From NCBI RefSeq assembly GCF_025215495.1, contig NZ_CP104302.1, forward strand, positions 2,914,001-2,978,000: a stretch of DNA of 64,000 nt. Direction: 5' to 3'. How positions within the stretch are numbered: the stretch's first letter is position 1; each line of letters begins with the position of its first letter. This document shows positions 60,507-64,000 of this stretch, piece after piece. Source of the DNA: Mycolicibacterium brumae (GTDB lineage: Bacteria; Actinomycetota; Actinomycetes; Mycobacteriales; Mycobacteriaceae). The position numbers were made by a program, and so were the translations under genes. Under the pieces are notes generated by a model. It saw nothing but the letters and a program-made list of their open reading frames with translations. It was not told where the DNA came from and did not search any database.

Positions 60507-61454
60507 ATGCTTTTCCGGCGCGCCGTAGCCCCTGCTGCCCCGTGTGGGGCCGCGCGTCATTGGTCCTACCTGGGGGCGGCGGCCCTTGTCCTCGGCGCGA
60601 TTCCGCTGGTCACACCTGTTGCGCCGTCGGCCGCAGCCGATGACTGCCCGGCCGCCGAGGTCGTGTTCGCTCGCGGAACCGACGAACCGGCGGGCATGGG
60701 CCGGGTCGGAGACGCCATGATGGCCTCGCTGCGGAAGAAGACCGGCGGCTTGAACATCCGCGCCTATCCGGTGGACTACAAGGCCACCATCACGCAGCGG
60801 CACAGCGGCGCAGGCGCCAAGGACGCGATCAAACGCATCGAATCCACCGTGGACTCCTGCCCCAACACCAAGATCGTGCTGGGTGGCTACTCCCAGGGCG
60901 CGAGTGTGGTCAACATCGTGGCCGGCTTCGACGGCGTCAACTGGGGCGATCCACTCCCGGCCAAGTACATGGACAGCGTTGTGGCGGTCGCGACCTTCGG
61001 CAACGTCTCCAACCGCACCGGCGGACCGACGCCGACCCAGGATTCTCCGCTCGCCGCGAAGTCGATCGACCTGTGCAATCCCTCCGACCCGATCTGTCAC
61101 GACGGCGAGGGCAACTCGTGGAGCGGGCACACCGACGGCTACATCCCCGTCTACACCGACCAGGCGGCCACCTACATCGCGAATGTGCTGCTGACCCACG
61201 GGACACCTCAGCCTGGTTCTCAGCCTCAAACCGGTGGTTTGCAGCTGCCCTCGGTGACCACCGATGGCTCACAGTTCCCGGCGGAGTCCTCGGATAGTTC
61301 GCAGACGGCCTACGGCCCATCACCCGTTCCGCAGTCGCCCGCGCGCACCCCCTCGACGCGCCCGGGGCCGGCGTTGCCGGGACCGGTGCCGCCGGGTCCG
61401 GTTACTCAGACCCCGGTTACGACCACTCCGGGCTCGTCTTACCTGGGGTACTAG
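60507..61454 (+). CDS. Secreted cutinase/esterase
   Basis: A 315-residue exported cutinase. The signal peptide (YLGAAALVLGAIPLVTPVAP) ends near SAAA-DDCPAAEV. The catalytic Ser is in LGGYSQGASVV, the Asp in NPSDPICHD and the His in WSGHTDGYIPVY; cysteines sit where cutinase disulphides belong. The C-terminus adds a proline-rich tail (GPALPGPVPPGPVTQTPVTT), unusual in length and possibly a cell-wall linker. Mycobacterial relatives (Culp) hydrolyse short acyl esters. ATG 60507 was preferred to GTG 60504; no clear ribosome site. Confidence 0.92.
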   Translation: MLFRRAVAPAAPCGAARHWSYLGAAALVLGAIPLVTPVAPSAAADDCPAAEVVFARGTDEPAGMGRVGDAMMASLRKKTGGLNIRAYPVDYKATITQRHSGAGAKDAIKRIESTVDSCPNTKIVLGGYSQGASVVNIVAGFDGVNWGDPLPAKYMDSVVAVATFGNVSNRTGGPTPTQDSPLAAKSIDLCNPSDPICHDGEGNSWSGHTDGYIPVYTDQAATYIANVLLTHGTPQPGSQPQTGGLQLPSVTTDGSQFPAESSDSSQTAYGPSPVPQSPARTPSTRPGPALPGPVPPGPVTQTPVTTTPGSSYLGY

Positions 61455-61504
61455 ATCTCGCAACACCGTGGCGGCCCTGGTGGACCCAGCCGCGGCCTGA
61501 GGGG

Positions 61505-61562
61505 CAGCACGTGATGCCGTTCGGGTGCGCCGACATTCTTCGCCGCCACGATCAAGCTGGGT
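61505..61562 (+). pseudogene. Short remnant of a VapC gene
   Basis: About 48 bp encode MPFGCADILRRHDQAG, matching 13 of 16 residues (and 37 of 48 bases) of the VapC at 56878-57285 (MPFECANILRRHEQAG). No further homology before or after. It lies between the cutinase and jetA. Confidence 0.6.
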
Positions 61563-61652
61563 CGCACGGGACAAACTATTGGGATGCCCATCCTGCGGTG
61601 CGAACGCACACCTGGACCGGACTCGTCGGACCAAACCGCTAACGTGCTGAGC

Positions 61653-63107
61653 ATGGCGATCACCTCGGCGGCTCTGCGCTACCGACGCCTCCAGCAGGAG
61701 GCCCCGGAATGGGCGCTGCTGCGTGCGCGCAACGCGGGCCTGATCGTCGCGGTGGTGCAGGACTACTTCCCGCCGGAGCGGCGGGTGCGCCCTGCTGCCG
61801 AGGTCATCGCCGAACTCGACGTCGACCTGGACCTGCTGCGCGAGACAGGCGCCGAGCTCGAGTCCTCGGCGACGGCCTACGTCGCGAGCTGGGTGAGCGC
61901 GGGCTACCTGATTCGGCGTCCGGGCGACACCCGAGGCAGCGAGACGCTCGCGCCGTCGGCCGCCGCGCTCAACGCCGCGGCAATGGTGCACGGCATCGAA
62001 GCACCCCAGCGCGCCGCGTCGGCGTCACGGCTGGGCTCCATCACCGCGAATCTCATTTCGCTGCAGCGTGACTCCGACCCCGACGCGGAGACCCGGCTGG
62101 AACTGCTCGAAGCCGAGCGCGCCGCCGTCGAGCGTCGCATCGAGGAGGTGCACAGCGGAGAGTTCACCGTGCTCGATCCCGAGAGCGCCCGCGAGCGCGT
62201 CGTCGAGGCCCTCACTCTGGCCGACGAGGTGCCCGTCGACTTCGCCCGCGTGCGCACCGCCATCGAAGCCCTCAGTCGGGACCTGCGGGCGAAGATCCTC
62301 GACGACTCCGCCGAGGGCGGCGCCACCCTCGGCAATGTGTTCCGCGGGGTTGACCTGCTGGCCGAATCCGAGGCGGGCCGCTCGGTCAACGGCTTCTACG
62401 ACGTCATCCTCGACGCCGAGCAGTCGGCCAGAGTGCAGGAGGCGATCACCGCGATCCTGTCCCGAGACTTCGCCGCAGCCCTCACCGCGCAGGAGCGCAT
62501 CGCGCTGCGCACCCTGCTGTCGCGGCTGGAGGACGAGGCCGCCACGGTGCGCCAGACCATGCTGCTTCTGTCGCGGTCCCTGCGCCATTTTGTGCTGTCC
62601 CGGCAGTACGAGGAGCACCGGCGGCTGCGGCAGTTGATCCAGCGCTGTCAGTCGATGGCTGTTCAGGTCAGTGCGCTGCACCGCCCCGAGAAGGCGATGG
62701 ATCTGCAGCTCACCAGGATCGGAATGCAGATCCGGTCGCTGGCCGCCCTCAAATTGCACAATCCAGGTGACGGACAGGTGCCCACCGATTTCCAGTGCCA
62801 CGAGAACGACGCGGTGGACTTCGAGGAGCTGGCCGCCGTGGCCCGCGAGTCCGACATCGACTTCGACGAGCTGCGTGAGAACGTCCTGTCCACGCTGGCC
62901 CGCGCCGACGGGCCCGTCACGGCCGGCCGGGTGCTCGGCGATCACCCGGCCACGCAGGGCCTTGCCAGCATCGTTGGCCTGATGGTCCTGGGCGCCGAAC
63001 ACGGCCACACCGACCCCACCGCGACCGAGCGAGTGGCCCTGGAGCAGCGCTCCGTCACGATTCCCACCATCACCTTCGCGCACGGCGACTTCCAGGACCA
63101 CCGATGA
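61653..63107 (+). CDS. jetA: Wadjet component JetA (DUF3375, MksF/EptA-like)
   Basis: A 484-residue DUF3375 protein: ALRYRRLQQEAPEWALLRAR at the start, VLDPESARERVVEALTLADE mid-way, helical HFVLSRQYEEHRRLRQLIQR later. It is the kleisin-type/MukF-like subunit of the Wadjet/JET (MksBEFG, EptABCD) complex, which detects and cuts small circular DNA such as plasmids. ATG 61653 was chosen over 61584 by homology of the start. It overlaps jetB by 4 bp. Confidence 0.88.
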   Translation: MAITSAALRYRRLQQEAPEWALLRARNAGLIVAVVQDYFPPERRVRPAAEVIAELDVDLDLLRETGAELESSATAYVASWVSAGYLIRRPGDTRGSETLAPSAAALNAAAMVHGIEAPQRAASASRLGSITANLISLQRDSDPDAETRLELLEAERAAVERRIEEVHSGEFTVLDPESARERVVEALTLADEVPVDFARVRTAIEALSRDLRAKILDDSAEGGATLGNVFRGVDLLAESEAGRSVNGFYDVILDAEQSARVQEAITAILSRDFAAALTAQERIALRTLLSRLEDEAATVRQTMLLLSRSLRHFVLSRQYEEHRRLRQLIQRCQSMAVQVSALHRPEKAMDLQLTRIGMQIRSLAALKLHNPGDGQVPTDFQCHENDAVDFEELAAVARESDIDFDELRENVLSTLARADGPVTAGRVLGDHPATQGLASIVGLMVLGAEHGHTDPTATERVALEQRSVTIPTITFAHGDFQDHR

Positions 63108-63748
63108 ACCCCGAAGAAGTCTTCCCGTTCGAAGCCAAACGCGCTCTGGTCCAACTGCTTCGGGGTCCGGTGGTCACCCAGGGCGCTCACCGGCAACAAT
63201 GGTCGGCCATCCTGGATCATCGCGTCGAGATCGAGCGACGCCTCGCAGACGTTTTCCTCGACCTGGTGTTGGACGAAGATGACGGCATCGCCTTCACCCG
63301 CCCTCAGCCGGCCCCAGACGATCCGAAGCTCGCGCCCCCGGAGGTGTTGCGCACCCAGACCTTGACCTTCATGGACACTCTGGTGATCCTGGCGCTGCGC
63401 TACGAACTGCTGATCGCGCCGGCCGGCCAGCGGGTGATCGTGGAGTACGACGACATCGTCGCCGGGATGGATCCGTACCGCGGCCGCTACAGCACCGACG
63501 ACGCCGGGTTCCGCAAGCGCATCAACGCCTCCTGGGAGAAGATGAAGACGTACTCGCTGCTCTCCCCCGCCGACACCCCGGGCCGCTTCGAAGTGTCACC
63601 GGTGCTGCGCCAACTCTTCGACGCCGAAGCGGTCGCCCTCGTGGAGGCCGAGTACCAACGCATCCTGGATGGCGACGACGCTCCCGATCATTCCGCTGGC
63701 TCCACCGCAGCCGAGGACATCGCAGACGGCGAGGACGCTGATGGCTGA
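63104..63748 (+). CDS. jetB: Wadjet component JetB (DUF4194)
   Basis: A 214-residue DUF4194 protein: VFPFEAKRALVQLLRGPVVT, HRVEIERRLADVFLDLVLDE, ILALRYELLIAPAGQ and KRINASWEKMKTYSLLSP. It corresponds to MukE-like JetB, binding JetA and the SMC-like JetC. Both flanking junctions overlap (4 bp with jetA, 8 bp with jetC), so the three genes are tightly coupled. Confidence 0.88.
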   Translation: MNPEEVFPFEAKRALVQLLRGPVVTQGAHRQQWSAILDHRVEIERRLADVFLDLVLDEDDGIAFTRPQPAPDDPKLAPPEVLRTQTLTFMDTLVILALRYELLIAPAGQRVIVEYDDIVAGMDPYRGRYSTDDAGFRKRINASWEKMKTYSLLSPADTPGRFEVSPVLRQLFDAEAVALVEAEYQRILDGDDAPDHSAGSTAAEDIADGEDADG

Positions 63749-64000
63749 GGATCTGCTGCGTCCTGGACAACACCGACTCGCCCGGATTCAGCTGTTCAAC
63801 TGGGGGACTTACGACGGCTATCACGACCTCCCGATCGCCCGGCGCGGCTTCCTGATCACCGGACCGTCGGGGTCGGGCAAGTCGACGCTGCTCGACGCCA
63901 TCTCCACGGTGCTGGTGCCGCCGTCCAAGCTCAGCTTCAACGCCGCGGCCCAGGGCCGCGGCCGGACGGTGGCCTCCTATGTGCGCGGCGCGTACGCCCG
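63741..64000 (+). CDS. jetC: Wadjet ATPase JetC (SMC/SbcC-like), 5' part only
   Basis: The first 86 codons are present before the window edge: MAEDLLRPGQHRLARIQLFN, WGTYDGYHDLPIARRGFLIT, then Walker A GPSGSGKSTLLDAISTVLVP (about residues 42-61). The WGTYDGYH element before Walker A is typical of SbcC/MukB-like Wadjet ATPases. The remainder, and jetD (the nuclease), should lie to the right. Confidence 0.9.
   Translation, partial: MAEDLLRPGQHRLARIQLFNWGTYDGYHDLPIARRGFLITGPSGSGKSTLLDAISTVLVPPSKLSFNAAAQGRGRTVASYVRGAYA

Noticed and set aside
1..64000. CRISPR arrays
   Set aside because: No evenly spaced direct repeats with unique spacers were seen, and no cas-like genes.

Overview
The window is high-GC actinobacterial DNA, almost certainly a Mycobacterium/Mycolicibacterium chromosome. 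Indicators are a complete YrbE/Mce operon with Mce-associated genes, a 13E12-type DUF222-HNH gene, a secreted cutinase, an Rv1264-like adenylate cyclase, paired FadE acyl-CoA dehydrogenases and an Ept/Wadjet locus. No species is claimed.

Layout: (1) 1-8.5 kb is a defence-type island: an edge-truncated sacsin-like GHKL ATPase, a C5 DNA methyltransferase, a vsr repair nuclease gene split by an IS1634-like element with a clean 5-bp target duplication, a small unknown protein and a DUF262/DUF1524 (GmrSD-like) protein. (2) 8.6-12.4 kb holds a frameshifted secreted-protein gene, a double-domain Lrp regulator, an adenylate cyclase and two small genes. (3) 12.4-50.4 kb is a large catabolic region of about 28 enzyme genes (SDRs, MDRs, acyl-CoA synthetase, ThDP enzyme, aldehyde dehydrogenase, crotonase, two amidohydrolases, FadE pair, VOC, NTF2-like, NIPSNAP and ABM proteins, flavin reductase), two TetR regulators and an eight-gene yrbE-mce import operon with two Mce-associated genes. 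(4) 50.5-60.5 kb is a mixed accessory segment: a DUF433/PIN-like toxin-antitoxin pair, a SWIM-SNF2 helicase, a VapBC pair, a PfkB kinase, surE, PIN and PPOX gene remnants and two tandem tRNA-like sequences. (5) 60.5-64 kb holds a cutinase and the start of a Wadjet (jetA-jetB-jetC) anti-plasmid operon that runs off the right edge.

The main result is regulatory. Two repeated operator-like palindromes tie region 3 together. Motif A, close to CTAGATAGATTGATCTAG, occurs ten times plus one degenerate copy before most transcription units between 12.5 and 50.4 kb, including both sides of the TetR gene at 25.7-26.3 kb. Motif B, ATCTGACA-N8-TGTCAG(A/T)T, occurs four times (plus two weak copies) around the TetR gene at 14.7-15.3 kb. 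In two intergenic regions one copy of each motif sits between divergent genes. The inferred picture is two interlocked TetR regulons controlling uptake (Mce) and CoA-dependent breakdown of an unidentified hydrophobic, possibly cyclic, substrate. No oxygenase component and no thiolase are visible, so the pathway must use genes elsewhere.
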